A DNA stretch of 32,418 nt from Paracoccaceae bacterium (GTDB lineage: Bacteria > Pseudomonadota > Alphaproteobacteria > Rhodobacterales > Rhodobacteraceae). Below are positions 8,812-18,415 of this stretch, in pieces. The notes under the pieces were generated by a model. It was not told the DNA's origin, ran no database searches, and saw only the letters and a list, made by a program, of their open reading frames with translations. The stretch covers positions 1 through 32,418 of the forward strand of contig JAESRG010000020.1 of NCBI GenBank assembly GCA_016764785.1, written 5' to 3'. The translations under genes and the position numbers were made by a program. Every line of letters begins with the position of its first letter. Within the stretch, counting starts at the first letter, position 1.

Positions 8812-9893
8812 GTGAGGACAATTCAGAGGAAAAAACCCACGATGCCTCACAACAAAAGATCGATAAAGCCCGAAAAAAGGGCGATATTGCCAAGTCCACC
8901 GATGTTTCCGCGGCTGCGGCCTATCTGGGCTTGCTGATCGCGGTGTTTTTTGTGGGTGCCAAGGGCATTGCAACTGGGGCGAGCGCTTTGACGATATTTT
9001 TCAGCCAGGCTGACCAGCTTAGCCCGATTATTCTTGGCCCCGGCGGTGGCCAGATGACCCTGTCCATTCTTGGTAAAACCGTTGGCGCCATCGCTCCGCT
9101 GTTCCTGCTGCCGTTTGCAGCCGCATTTTTGTCGTTGCTGGTCCAGCAGGTTTTCATCATGGCCCCCAGTAAAATCATGCCCAAGCTTAGCCGGATTTCC
9201 CCGATTGAGGGGTTCAAAAATAAATTTGGTAAAAACGGTCTGGTCCAGTTCCTGAAAACCTTGGTGAAAATGCTGGCGGTGGGTACCGCTGTTGGCATTT
9301 ACTTGCGCAACAACAGCGACGAAATCATCGGCTCGCTGCGCGCAGAACCCGCCGCGGTCGCCATTTTGATGGGTAAAACCCTGACCGACCTGCTGGTGCT
9401 GGTCTGCACAATCGCCATTATCATTGCTGTGGTCGACTTTATGTGGCAAAAATACCAACATTTGCAAAAGCTTCGCATGTCGCACAAAGAGCTGAAAGAC
9501 GAAGCCAAGGAATCTGAGGGCGACCCTCATATGAAATCCAAACGTCGCGGTCGCGCAATGGAAATTGCGATGAACCAGATGATGCATGACGTGCCGGGTG
9601 CGGATGTTATTGTGGTAAATCCAACCCATTATGCGGTGGCGTTGCAATGGTCACGCGACCCCGGCACCGCGCCAAAATGTATCGCCAAAGGCACCGATGA
9701 TGTGGCGCGGCGCATTCGCGAGGTTGGCGTTGATTCCGGCGTGCCAATTCACAGTGACCCACCAACCGCGCGCGCGATTCACGCAACCATCGACATTGGT
9801 CAAGAGATCCACCCAGACCATTACCGCGCCATTGCCGCAGCCATTCAATTTGCCGAAGCGATGCGCAAAAAATCCAAGGAACGCGGTTTATGA
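8808..9893 (+). CDS. flhB: Flagellar biosynthesis protein FlhB
   Basis: 361 aa; EDNSEEKTHDASQQKIDKARKKGDIAKSTDV N-terminus; autocleavage motif VVNPTHYAVALQW. Confidence 0.96.
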   Translation: MSEDNSEEKTHDASQQKIDKARKKGDIAKSTDVSAAAAYLGLLIAVFFVGAKGIATGASALTIFFSQADQLSPIILGPGGGQMTLSILGKTVGAIAPLFLLPFAAAFLSLLVQQVFIMAPSKIMPKLSRISPIEGFKNKFGKNGLVQFLKTLVKMLAVGTAVGIYLRNNSDEIIGSLRAEPAAVAILMGKTLTDLLVLVCTIAIIIAVVDFMWQKYQHLQKLRMSHKELKDEAKESEGDPHMKSKRRGRAMEIAMNQMMHDVPGADVIVVNPTHYAVALQWSRDPGTAPKCIAKGTDDVARRIREVGVDSGVPIHSDPPTARAIHATIDIGQEIHPDHYRAIAAAIQFAEAMRKKSKERGL

Positions 9894-10282
9894 CCCCAGC
9901 AGAAATCAAAATATTGCAGGCTTTGTCCGAACAGAAAAAGACTCGTGATATGGCGGAACTGACCAAGAAACAACGAGATCTCAATCAAATTGATACGGTG
10001 ATCAACAGTCTTGTCGACAAAGTTGTTGCCGAAACCAATGATTTTTCGCTTGAAAATATGGCCGTTACCAATCGTTGGCTGGGCTGGGCTGATCAAGAAA
10101 AATCACGTCTGCAACGCGCACGGATTGATTTTCAAATCGCGGCTGAAGCGGCCCGAAAAATTGCGGCTCATAGCGACGCGAAAACGCGCGTGATCGGTGA
10201 TCTGTTAACCAAAGCTGAGGCCAACGCCTTGCTTGATCAACGCCGCCATGCCGAGCAAATGGGGCAGGAGCCAGATAAATAG
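9890..10282 (+). CDS. Small coiled-coil flagellar-operon protein, FliJ-like position
   Basis: 130 aa, charged and helical; ATGA overlap with the flhB stop indicates operonic translation. Confidence 0.65.
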   Translation: MTPAEIKILQALSEQKKTRDMAELTKKQRDLNQIDTVINSLVDKVVAETNDFSLENMAVTNRWLGWADQEKSRLQRARIDFQIAAEAARKIAAHSDAKTRVIGDLLTKAEANALLDQRRHAEQMGQEPDK

Positions 10283-10347
10283 TAAAACCCTCTTGAATCT
10301 TGTAATGCGCAGGTCAATATATTCAGTAAATCGAATATGATTATATC

Positions 10348-10779
10348 ATGTCCAGCCACAACCTAACTTGCCTGATCTGCGGAACGATAAACCGTGTGCC
10401 CACCGACCGTCTGGGTCAAAAACCCAAATGCGCGAGCTGTGGAGAGGGACTGAATCCGCCAAAAGTCCGCGAAATTGATTTCAAAATGCTAAGCAAAGCG
10501 TCCAAACGTGACGGTCTTCCGTTGATCGTCGATTTCTGGGCGCCGTGGTGTGGACCATGCCGGATGATGGCGCCAGAATTTGCAAAAGCGGCAACCGAAC
10601 TTGGTTCTGCCGTGCGTTTCGCCAAAATTAATACCGAAGACGAGCCTAAGGCGTCGCAACGCCATAATATCCGTGGCATTCCGTCAATGATCATGTTTCA
10701 AAACGGCCGTGAGATCGCCCGTCAATCCGGCGCCATGCGATCTGATCAGATCAAAGCTTGGGTGAACAGCCAGATTTAA
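10348..10779 (+). CDS. trxC: Thioredoxin 2 (zinc-ribbon thioredoxin)
   Basis: N-terminal CLICGTINRVP...CASCGE zinc ribbon; active site FWAPWCGPCRMMAPEF; cis-Pro RGIPSMIMF. Confidence 0.93.
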   Translation: MSSHNLTCLICGTINRVPTDRLGQKPKCASCGEGLNPPKVREIDFKMLSKASKRDGLPLIVDFWAPWCGPCRMMAPEFAKAATELGSAVRFAKINTEDEPKASQRHNIRGIPSMIMFQNGREIARQSGAMRSDQIKAWVNSQI

Positions 10780-10809
10780 GATCTGGTGCCGTCGAAACCT
10801 TAGATTCCG

Positions 10810-13800
10810 CTATCCCTCAATGATTTCTTCGGCGCGACGTAAATCTACGCTGACCAACTGTGATACGCCTTTTTCACCCATCGTAACGCCAAAAAGCCGG
10901 TCCATCCGCGCCATTGTAACCGCGTGGTGGGTGATGATCAAAAACCGTGTATTAGTCTGTTTGGCCATCTCATCCAGCAGGTCGCAGAATCGCGTAACAT
11001 TCGCATCGTCTAGCGGTGCATCGACTTCGTCCAGCACACAAATCGGGCTGGGATTGGCCAAAAACACTGCAAAAATCAACGACATCGCAGTCAAAGTTTG
11101 CTCTCCGCCCGAAAGCAATGACAGTGTCGACAGCTTTTTACCTGGCGGTTGGCACATCAGCTCAAGCCCGGCCTCCAGCGGATCATCGCTTTCGACCAGT
11201 ACCAAATTCGCATCGCCACCACCAAATAAGTGTTTGAATAGCATCGCGAAATTTTTGTTAACTTCCTCAAATGCCGCTAATAACCGTTCGCGCCCCTCAG
11301 AATTCAGATTAGCGATCCCGTGACGCAATTTCTTAACCGCCGCCTCCAGATCGTTCTTTTCGCTGGAAAGTGAATCGAATTCTTCCTGAACTTCGCGCGC
11401 ATCTTCCTCGGCTCGCAAATTAACAGCGCCGAGCGCGTCGCGTTGGCGCCGCAATCTGCTGACATCGGCTTCGATCATCTCTGAATCGGGCATTTTGTCA
11501 GGGTCGGCTTCCAGTGTTTCCAGCAAGACGGCAGGGGCGACGCCGGTTTCTTCAACCACACGTTCGGCTGCGACATCGACGCGAATGCGGGCTGCTTCGG
11601 TGACGGCATCCGCCCGTCCGCGCGCTTCTCGCGCATCCGATGCCCCGCGTTCCGCATTACGTTCGGCGTCCTCGGCTAATCGCAATGCGGTTTCACCGCT
11701 TGCTAACGCGTCGGCCGCCAGCTTGCGCCGCGCTTCGGCTTTATCGACGCCTTTGCGCATTTCGTCGCGCCGCGCCGCTATCTCAACGGGGGCAGTTTGC
11801 GCGGTTTTCAAATCTTCGGTGCTGCTCTCAAACCGTTCAGCCAAGGCGTTAAGCTGTGCCTCCGCCGTGCCTAGCCGTCGCTGCCAGTTAGCTTTTTCCG
11901 TTTCGATTTCTTTTGAACGTCGCACTCGTGCTTCGCCTTCGCGCCGCAGATCATCCGCAATCGACCGTTTGGTCATCATCGTCATACGCGCGGCTTCAAC
12001 GCCAACTTTGCGTGCTTCGACAGCATCGCGTGCACTGTTCAGATCACCTAAATCTTGTGCGCTTTGCTCCGCTTTATGCAGTGCATCCATTGCCTGCGTT
12101 GCTTCTTCATCGCGACGTATTACCGCCAGATTAAGGGTCTCAACCCGTCCAGCTAAGGTCTCACGTTCCGCTTCTGCGCGTGACAGTTGCCGCGTCGCGG
12201 TGGTTACAGCTTCGTCCGCGCGTCGCCGTGCCTGCCGCGCCACCTGATCTGCCGATTGTGCTTGATCCATGGTGATTCGCGCGGTTTGATGCAGGCCCCG
12301 CGCCGTATCTGCCTTGGCGGTTGCTTGCATCGATGCGGCGGTTAATTCATCTAACCGGTTCATCTGCTGTAAGCGCAACGCCGCCGCTGATGGTGCATCC
12401 TCGGCGCCAGCCCGATACCCGTCCCAGCGCCACAAATCACCCTCAACCGAAACCAACCGTTGTCCCTGTGTTAGCGCCCCTTGCAGCCGCGCCCCCTCGG
12501 AGCGGTCAACAATTCCGACCGCCAGCAGCCGCCGCGCGAGCACTTCCGGCGCGCTCACATGATCCGCCAGCCGCGCGGCTCCCTTGGGCAAATCAATATG
12601 CGTCGCGTATTCGGGAAATTGCGCCCAGCCCGACACCCCTTCGGGTCCAATTTCTGGCGCTTTTAAATCATCTGCAAGCGCAGCCCCTAGCGCCGCTTCA
12701 AAACCGGGTTTTGCCTTGATTTTATCTAATATCTGCTGGCCATCACCCTGATCCCGCGCAATCAGATTCTGCAACGCCGCGGCTTCACCCTGCAAAGCTT
12801 TGGCCTCGCCATCCAAGCCCGACAACGTCACCCGCGCATCAGATTCTGCGGCCTGTGCCGAGGCACGCGCGGCTTCGGCTTTATCGAGATCACTTTCGGC
12901 CTTAGCCGCCGCCGCCGTGCTTTCTTTTTGTGCATCACCAGCCTGCGTTAGCAACGCTTCAGCGCTGACAACCGATTTTAACACTTGGGTTACCGCCGCC
13001 TTTGCGGCTTCGCTTGCGGTGTTGAGTTTGGCCACCAACGCCACCGCTTCTTCAAGCCGCCGTTTTGCTGATTGATGCCGTGCGGCCAACCGTGCTGCAT
13101 CCTCGGCTAGCTGATCCATTTCAGTTTCTTGCGCCTGCAAGGCGCTGGCCGATTCGCGCGCGTCATCCCGCGCTGTTTCCAGCTTTGCCTCGTGCCCCTC
13201 TGAGGCTTTTCCAAGCGCCTCAACTTCCCAGTTTAGCCGTTCAATTGTCTCGCCAGCGTCCTTGTTAAGGCCGGTTTCACGGTCCATATCGCGGGCTAAT
13301 TGCGCAAGCCGCGCTTTCAATTCTTCAATGTTTTGCAGGGCACGCTGTTCTTGGTCTTCTAACGCAGATTTATCGACCATTAGTCGTTGTAATACAGCCC
13401 CGGCGATGGCTTCTTCTTCTCGCATCGGCGGTACTTTGGTTTCGGCGTCTTCGCGTTCGCGCCGCGCCGCGCCGGCCCCGCCTTGCGCCGTTGCCGCAGC
13501 ACTTGTTGCCTCGCGAAGTACCCTATCAGCGTCCAGTCGTTCGACATCGGCCTCGCGCCAACGCCGATATAATAACAAGCCTTCAGACCTGCGTAATTCG
13601 TCGGCGATCTGGCGATAACGCGCCGCTTGGCGGGCTTGGCGCGCCAGACTTTTTAGCTGGGTGTCCAGCTGCTCCAACACATCCTCGACCCGTTCCAGAT
13701 TACTTTCGGTGCCGTTTAGTTTCAGCTCTGCCTCGTGGCGGCGTTGATATAGGCCGGAAATACCGGCGGCTTCCTCAAGCACCCGACGTCGTGATTTTGG

Positions 13801-14268
13801 TTTGGCATTAATCAATTCTGAAATTTGCCCCTGCCGCACCAAAGCCGGTGAATGCGCCCCGGTTGAGGCATCCGCAAACAGCATCTGCACGTCACGCGCC
13901 CGACATTCTTTGCCGTTTACTTTATACGCCGACCCCGCGCCTCGGGTGATCCGCCGCACGACTTCAATACTATCCGCATGGTTAAATGCTGCTGGCGCCA
14001 GCCGGTCGGTGTTATCAATCTGCAATGTTACTTCGGCAAAATTACGCGCTGGTCGCGAATCTGACCCAGCGAAAATCACGTCTTCCATGCCGCCGCCACG
14101 CATCGCCGAGGGGCGGTTTTCGCCCATCACCCAGCGTAAAGCCTCAAGTAGGTTAGATTTCCCGCAGCCATTTGGCCCTACCACGCCGGTAATACCGGGT
14201 GCGATCATCAGTTCCGTGGGGTCCACGAAGCTTTTGAAGCCAAGTAATCTAATTTTCGTAAACTGCAC
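10810..14268 (-). CDS. smc: Chromosome segregation protein SMC
   Basis: 1152 aa; MQFTKIRLLGFKSFVDPT..GVVGPNGCGKSNLLEALRWVMGE; long coiled coils with hinge; LSLLSGGEQTLTAMSLIFAVFLANPSPICVLDEVDAPLDDANV. Confidence 0.97.
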   Translation of the reverse strand: MQFTKIRLLGFKSFVDPTELMIAPGITGVVGPNGCGKSNLLEALRWVMGENRPSAMRGGGMEDVIFAGSDSRPARNFAEVTLQIDNTDRLAPAAFNHADSIEVVRRITRGAGSAYKVNGKECRARDVQMLFADASTGAHSPALVRQGQISELINAKPKSRRRVLEEAAGISGLYQRRHEAELKLNGTESNLERVEDVLEQLDTQLKSLARQARQAARYRQIADELRRSEGLLLYRRWREADVERLDADRVLREATSAAATAQGGAGAARREREDAETKVPPMREEEAIAGAVLQRLMVDKSALEDQEQRALQNIEELKARLAQLARDMDRETGLNKDAGETIERLNWEVEALGKASEGHEAKLETARDDARESASALQAQETEMDQLAEDAARLAARHQSAKRRLEEAVALVAKLNTASEAAKAAVTQVLKSVVSAEALLTQAGDAQKESTAAAAKAESDLDKAEAARASAQAAESDARVTLSGLDGEAKALQGEAAALQNLIARDQGDGQQILDKIKAKPGFEAALGAALADDLKAPEIGPEGVSGWAQFPEYATHIDLPKGAARLADHVSAPEVLARRLLAVGIVDRSEGARLQGALTQGQRLVSVEGDLWRWDGYRAGAEDAPSAAALRLQQMNRLDELTAASMQATAKADTARGLHQTARITMDQAQSADQVARQARRRADEAVTTATRQLSRAEAERETLAGRVETLNLAVIRRDEEATQAMDALHKAEQSAQDLGDLNSARDAVEARKVGVEAARMTMMTKRSIADDLRREGEARVRRSKEIETEKANWQRRLGTAEAQLNALAERFESSTEDLKTAQTAPVEIAARRDEMRKGVDKAEARRKLAADALASGETALRLAEDAERNAERGASDAREARGRADAVTEAARIRVDVAAERVVEETGVAPAVLLETLEADPDKMPDSEMIEADVSRLRRQRDALGAVNLRAEEDAREVQEEFDSLSSEKNDLEAAVKKLRHGIANLNSEGRERLLAAFEEVNKNFAMLFKHLFGGGDANLVLVESDDPLEAGLELMCQPPGKKLSTLSLLSGGEQTLTAMSLIFAVFLANPSPICVLDEVDAPLDDANVTRFCDLLDEMAKQTNTRFLIITHHAVTMARMDRLFGVTMGEKGVSQLVSVDLRRAEEIIEG

Positions 14269-14456
14269 GCGGTTGGTCCGCCTATGATTCTGCTCAATAG
14301 CAGATGATTCCGCGCACAGACCCTAGAGTCAACATCCAAGCACCGAATGCGGCGTTTGCAGCCAAGTTATCCACAACATATCGTGAATTTCTAGATTGCA
14401 TGTTGCGGTGTTTGGCCGATACTCTGCGGGTGTTACATATAAACGGAGAGCGTCAC

Positions 14457-15002
14457 GTGACCCAAAAACTCAATCTTCTCGGCATTTCTGGCTCATTGCG
14501 CGCCGCGTCTTACAACACATACCTGCTGCACGAGGCCGCGCGTTGTTTCGGTGATTGCACCTTTGAGATGGCCAATATCCGTTTGCCGCTATTTGATGAA
14601 GACCTAGAGGCCGAGGGTATTCCGGCGGACGTCATTACCTTGCACAGCCAAATTCTGGCTGCAGATGCGATTATTATCGCCACGCCTGAATATAACAAAA
14701 ACCTGTCCGGCAGTTTAAAAAATGCGCTCGATTGGTTAAGCCGTGTTAAACCGCAGCCTTGGGCGGGCAAACCGGTTGCTATCATGTCAGCTGCGGCGGG
14801 CGGAACGGGCGGCGTGCGCGCGCAGTATTCCCTGCGTCACTGTATGACCACCTTTAACCCCAGAATTTTGCAAGCCCCCGAGATAATGATCGCGGGCGCG
14901 GGCAAAGCATTTGACGATGATGGCCGACTGGTTGATGCAAGAACCGTCAGCTTTTTGGCCACTCAGATGGATGCCCTAAAAGCTGAGGTCGCGCGCGGGT
15001 AA
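14457..15002 (+). CDS. NADPH-dependent FMN reductase family protein
   Basis: GTG start with upstream AACGGAGAG; LLGISGSLRAASYNTYLL, ATPEYNKNLSGSLKNALDWLSR. The ORF-track start at 14304 is judged too far upstream. Confidence 0.88.
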   Translation: MTQKLNLLGISGSLRAASYNTYLLHEAARCFGDCTFEMANIRLPLFDEDLEAEGIPADVITLHSQILAADAIIIATPEYNKNLSGSLKNALDWLSRVKPQPWAGKPVAIMSAAAGGTGGVRAQYSLRHCMTTFNPRILQAPEIMIAGAGKAFDDDGRLVDARTVSFLATQMDALKAEVARG

Positions 15003-15007
15003 CCACG

Positions 15008-16528
15008 TTACGTTTGGTTTTCATCGCTGCTGGTTAGCACCAGATCCGGCGCTTTCATGTCCAAATCTGCAATCCCTAACGGGTTTGTTGGGCGGGCCAG
15101 CATATAGCGTTTTATCCAGTACAGCCGCGTTTCGGCGCGGGTAATAGCGACATACGCCAAGCGTTTCCACAGCGGAATACCCGCCTCTATCCGTCCGGCC
15201 CGTGACGCCGCGTAAAGATCAGGCGCAAACACCTGAACTTCGGGCCACTGCGAGCCTTGGGCCTTGTGGATCGTTACCGCAGCGCCGTGCAAAAACACCG
15301 CACCCATGCGGGCGGCGGTAATAATTTCCGGTTCTTCGCGGTCTGGTATCTCAATCTGAATGATCGATGCCGCATTAACCTGAGGGTCGCTCGCACCCGT
15401 CACATACAGCCGACTAAACCCCGGTTTTTTACCCGGTCCAAGGTAAATACATTGCGCCCCTTTGATCAGTCCGCGCGCCTCTAGATCGATACGTTTTTTG
15501 CGGTGCTTCAAGGGTAATTCAATGCCATCGCATATCAACGGCTCGCCTGTCAAAAGCGCGGTTTCCGGTGCGTCATACGCCTTGCGAAATGCGCTAATTA
15601 GTCGAATGCGCGTGGCATTACGCCAAACCAAAACCGGTGACCGTGCCATTTTTTCAGCGTCGACACGCGTTGCCACAACCACCCGATCATCCTTGGCTGC
15701 GGCTTCGTCTATCATCTGTTCAAAATCAGCAAAACTCAGCGCGGGGTCACTTAACGCATGGGCCAGATCAAGGATCGGGTTGTCGGCTGCCTGTCGATGC
15801 ACGCGGTGCAAAATCAGCTTTCGTTTTTCCGGCAGTTTATCAAATGTCATACTGCCCGATTGGCCCACCGGCGCCAATTGCGCGGGGTCGCCAAACAATA
15901 CCAATGTTTGAAAAATCTCTTTCAGATCATCCAGTTGTTTGTCATCAATCATCGAGCTTTCGTCAATAAATCCGATATCCATAGGGTCTTGGCGCCGTTT
16001 CCAGCCGATGATAAAATCCGACCCGCGCAACCCCGCCTTCGCGAGCGCCCCGGGGATGGATTTATGGATATCAAAAAAAGCTTTGGCACGGTCCAGTGCC
16101 TCATCGCTTAACGCTTCGACCTTTGGGCGTTCAGCGTTGCCCGAAAGCCATTCGGCGATCTGTTCATATTCAGGATCATATAGGGGGGTGTAAATAATCC
16201 GGTGTATTGTCGTTGCCGAAACCCCGTGATTGCGCAATACGCTGGCCGCTTTATTGGTTGGCGCCAATACCGCTAGCGTACGTTTATCCTTGTGCTTTTT
16301 ACTTTCATATTCACCTGAAACGGTTTCAACGCCCAACGCCTCAATCGCTGTGACCAACCGCGCCAAAAGCATGGTTTTGCCAGACCCGGCCTTACCCAAC
16401 ACGGCCAATACTTGAGTCTTCCCATCGCCACCACTGGTCAACAGTTCGTTCTCAAGATCAACGCCGACAGACTTTAACACTTCGCTGATGGTGTCATAGG
16501 CCTCGGCTTGGTCGTCAGACAATATCAT
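15008..16528 (-). CDS. RecD-like ATP-dependent helicase / AAA family ATPase
   Basis: 506 aa; GKAGSGKTMLLARLV (Walker A), APTNKAASVLR, FIDESSMID (Walker B), VTIHKAQGSQWPEV, AYVAITRAETRLYWI. Confidence 0.88.
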   Translation of the reverse strand: MILSDDQAEAYDTISEVLKSVGVDLENELLTSGGDGKTQVLAVLGKAGSGKTMLLARLVTAIEALGVETVSGEYESKKHKDKRTLAVLAPTNKAASVLRNHGVSATTIHRIIYTPLYDPEYEQIAEWLSGNAERPKVEALSDEALDRAKAFFDIHKSIPGALAKAGLRGSDFIIGWKRRQDPMDIGFIDESSMIDDKQLDDLKEIFQTLVLFGDPAQLAPVGQSGSMTFDKLPEKRKLILHRVHRQAADNPILDLAHALSDPALSFADFEQMIDEAAAKDDRVVVATRVDAEKMARSPVLVWRNATRIRLISAFRKAYDAPETALLTGEPLICDGIELPLKHRKKRIDLEARGLIKGAQCIYLGPGKKPGFSRLYVTGASDPQVNAASIIQIEIPDREEPEIITAARMGAVFLHGAAVTIHKAQGSQWPEVQVFAPDLYAASRAGRIEAGIPLWKRLAYVAITRAETRLYWIKRYMLARPTNPLGIADLDMKAPDLVLTSSDENQT

Positions 16529-16587
16529 ATCGGCCCCGCAAATTGCTTTGCGAAAGTCTTAAACCAACGGCTGGTCAGTTGCCAGTG

Positions 16588-17232
16588 TTAGGCGACCAAA
16601 ACGCCCTCGTTCAGCGTAACCGGGAAGCTGTCGTTAAACCATTTTTCGGGAACCGACGGATCAAACCCGATCTTGGCGCAGATTTCCATTTTCGCATCAA
16701 AGTCAATCGGCCACAGGCCAGCGCTGATCGCGGATTTACCCGTGCCAGATGTGCCAAGAATTTCAGGTGCCCAGCCAACGCGGCGATAAATATGCACCAT
16801 CCGTGCATCAAAAACCCCAATCGAGCTGTCTAACCCAAACTGGATACCAAGCTCAACACCGGCAAGCATCAACGATGCAGCCACCATCTTTGCCTCATCT
16901 CCAGCGTTTGGTGATACGCAAAAACGGGTGCATTCCCAGATCAGCGGGCTGGAAATCATCACGCCCCCAGTAAGGTCGCGAAAATGGTCGTTGATCATGG
17001 TTTGACCCGTTGTCGGCAGAATGCGCATGGACCCGCCATGCGTACCATCGGCAAGTTCATAGATCACATAAAGCGGATTAATCGCGTCGTATTCATCGGT
17101 TTCATAACCGTCAGCATCAACAGAAACATCCCAGCCAAGACGTTCTTTGAACTGCACGGCACGGTCTTTGAACATGCCTTTGCGAAGGGTTGGGAACGCG
17201 TCAAGCGCATCTGCATAAATGTATTTAATCAT
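16588..17232 (-). CDS. luxI: Acyl-homoserine-lactone synthase (LuxI family)
   Basis: MIKYIYADALDAFPTLRKGMFKDRAVQFKERLGWDV...DEYDAINPLYVI...GGSMRILPTTGQTMINDHF...IWECTRFCV; RBS GGAGAAAGTAACC before ATG. The symbol is generic to the family. Confidence 0.92.
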   Translation of the reverse strand: MIKYIYADALDAFPTLRKGMFKDRAVQFKERLGWDVSVDADGYETDEYDAINPLYVIYELADGTHGGSMRILPTTGQTMINDHFRDLTGGVMISSPLIWECTRFCVSPNAGDEAKMVAASLMLAGVELGIQFGLDSSIGVFDARMVHIYRRVGWAPEILGTSGTGKSAISAGLWPIDFDAKMEICAKIGFDPSVPEKWFNDSFPVTLNEGVLVA

Positions 17233-17257
17233 GGTTACTTTCTCCACCATTTTTTGG

Positions 17258-17292
17258 GCATCAAAGTGATGCGGACAAATCGTTAATTAACG
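17258..17292. promoter_or_regulatory. Two dyads in the luxR-luxI gap (candidate operator / 5'UTR hairpin)
   Basis: GCATCA-AAG-TGATGC (17258-17272) and perfect palindrome CGTTAATTAACG (17281-17292), upstream of the luxI ATG. Confidence 0.45.
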
Positions 17293-17330
17293 CCAAACAG
17301 GCGATACAAAAACTATTTGCACCGGAGAGG

Positions 17331-18059
17331 TCAGAAAGTGATCAGACCACGCGAGTAAGCAGTAGCGACAGCATGAACGGTGTTCAGCGCCCCAAGTTTG
17401 AACCGGGCAGAATCGATATACACACGCAGAGTGTGTTCCGATATCTGCAACTTTTCTGCAATCTGCCCACGGGTTAGGCCGACGGCAAGATATTTAAGTG
17501 TGTCCGTTTCCCGGGGCGAAAGCCGCTCATACTGGCGCGGGCCATCGGGCATGACAATTTTGACAACCTGCTGATGCAGAAAATGCGATATCAGCATCAT
17601 GTCGCGTTTTGCTTCTTTTGAGAATACCTCCCATTCCCTGTCGCTACACTCGTGGTTGACAGTGAAGAGGGCGAATTGGCCATTCGGCCCACGGATCGGA
17701 ATCGACAACCCTTGATTGCCGATACCAGCACCCGTTGCCTCACCCAAAAACGATCGACTGCCTTTGCTAGACCAGTCCAGCCGCTTCCAATCCATGGGGT
17801 GAAAATGCTGCAACGCCCCTCGGACAACCGGATCTACCTGCACGTATTTTTGTGCTTGATAGTGATCCATCCATTCCGGGGAATATGTCAGCGCTGCATA
17901 AGGTGCACCGTCAAGATTTACCGCGTGATAAATCGCATTGGTAACACCGTAAATGTCCCGTAGAGATTCAACAAGTTTCTGGACTTGGTCCGGAGTATCA
18001 CTCGTTTCCAGACTGCTCAGAAACTCCTCCAGCTTTGTCACAGTGTCCATCCAAAACAA
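17331..18059 (-). CDS. luxR: LuxR family regulator with autoinducer-binding domain
   Basis: 242 aa; autoinducer-domain features YAALTYSPEWMDHYQAQKYVQVDPV, IPIRGPNGQFALFTVN; C-terminal HTH LSPRETDTLKYLAVGLTRGQIAEKLQISEHTLRVYIDSARFKLGALN. The start could instead be the ATG at 18050. Confidence 0.92.
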   Translation of the reverse strand: MFWMDTVTKLEEFLSSLETSDTPDQVQKLVESLRDIYGVTNAIYHAVNLDGAPYAALTYSPEWMDHYQAQKYVQVDPVVRGALQHFHPMDWKRLDWSSKGSRSFLGEATGAGIGNQGLSIPIRGPNGQFALFTVNHECSDREWEVFSKEAKRDMMLISHFLHQQVVKIVMPDGPRQYERLSPRETDTLKYLAVGLTRGQIAEKLQISEHTLRVYIDSARFKLGALNTVHAVATAYSRGLITF

Positions 18060-18246
18060 GTTCGCGTTGCGAGACTCGCTCTAGCTCCGTTGCTGCCAAT
18101 ATGATCGCATCATCCAAGTGTTCGGATAATGCCATCATTTCACTCTTCAAAGCAAAAGCGCGGATATCCGCCAGTATATCGATTATCCAGTCCTTACCCA
18201 CCTTACCACTCACAAAGTTTATTTCAAGTATGCCGCCGTGTTTCAT
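17998..18246 (-). CDS. Small protein (82 aa) overlapping the luxR start
   Basis: MKHGGILEINFVSGKVGKDWIIDILADIRAFALKSEMMALSEHLDDAIILAATELERVSQ..., an amphipathic and plausible small protein. Its 3' end overlaps luxR by about 50-60 nt in another frame. Confidence 0.55.
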   Translation of the reverse strand: MKHGGILEINFVSGKVGKDWIIDILADIRAFALKSEMMALSEHLDDAIILAATELERVSQRELVLDGHCDKAGGVSEQSGNE

Positions 18247-18352
18247 CCCTTATTACAGAAGTCTTAAGGGCTGGAAATTCCCCTAAAATAGCGAGGGTTA
18301 AGAAAATAACCTGTTGAAATCATTGAATACCGCGAAATTTGTCGTGAAATTA

Positions 18353-18367
18353 TTTGCAGAATGCAAA
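18353..18367. promoter_or_regulatory. Inverted repeat TTTGCA-GAA-TGCAAA
   Basis: Perfect 6-bp arms with 3-nt spacer, between the ccr 3' end and the small-ORF/luxR unit. Confidence 0.35.
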
Positions 18368-18373
18368 CGATTT

Positions 18374-18391
18374 ACAGCGAATCATCGCTGT
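18374..18391 (-). terminator. Hairpin ACAGCGA-ATCA-TCGCTGT downstream of ccr (weak terminator candidate)
   Basis: Perfect 7-bp stem with 4-nt loop just after the ccr stop (18416); no clear U-tract. Confidence 0.3.
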
Positions 18392-18415
18392 TTCGTCACC
18401 AAATTATCACAAGTG

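Noticed and set aside
8847-9647. 266-aa minus-strand ORF antisense to flhB
   Set aside because: His/Gln-rich shadow frame of FlhB; no RBS or family features.
11495-12247. 250-aa plus-strand ORF antisense to smc
   Set aside because: Ser/Ala/Arg-rich shadow frame of the SMC coiled coil; no recognisable domain.
14309-14456. Longer N-terminus of the FMN reductase ORF (start 14304)
   Set aside because: Extension lacks family similarity; the GTG at 14457 has a good RBS and places LLGISGS at the expected N-terminus.
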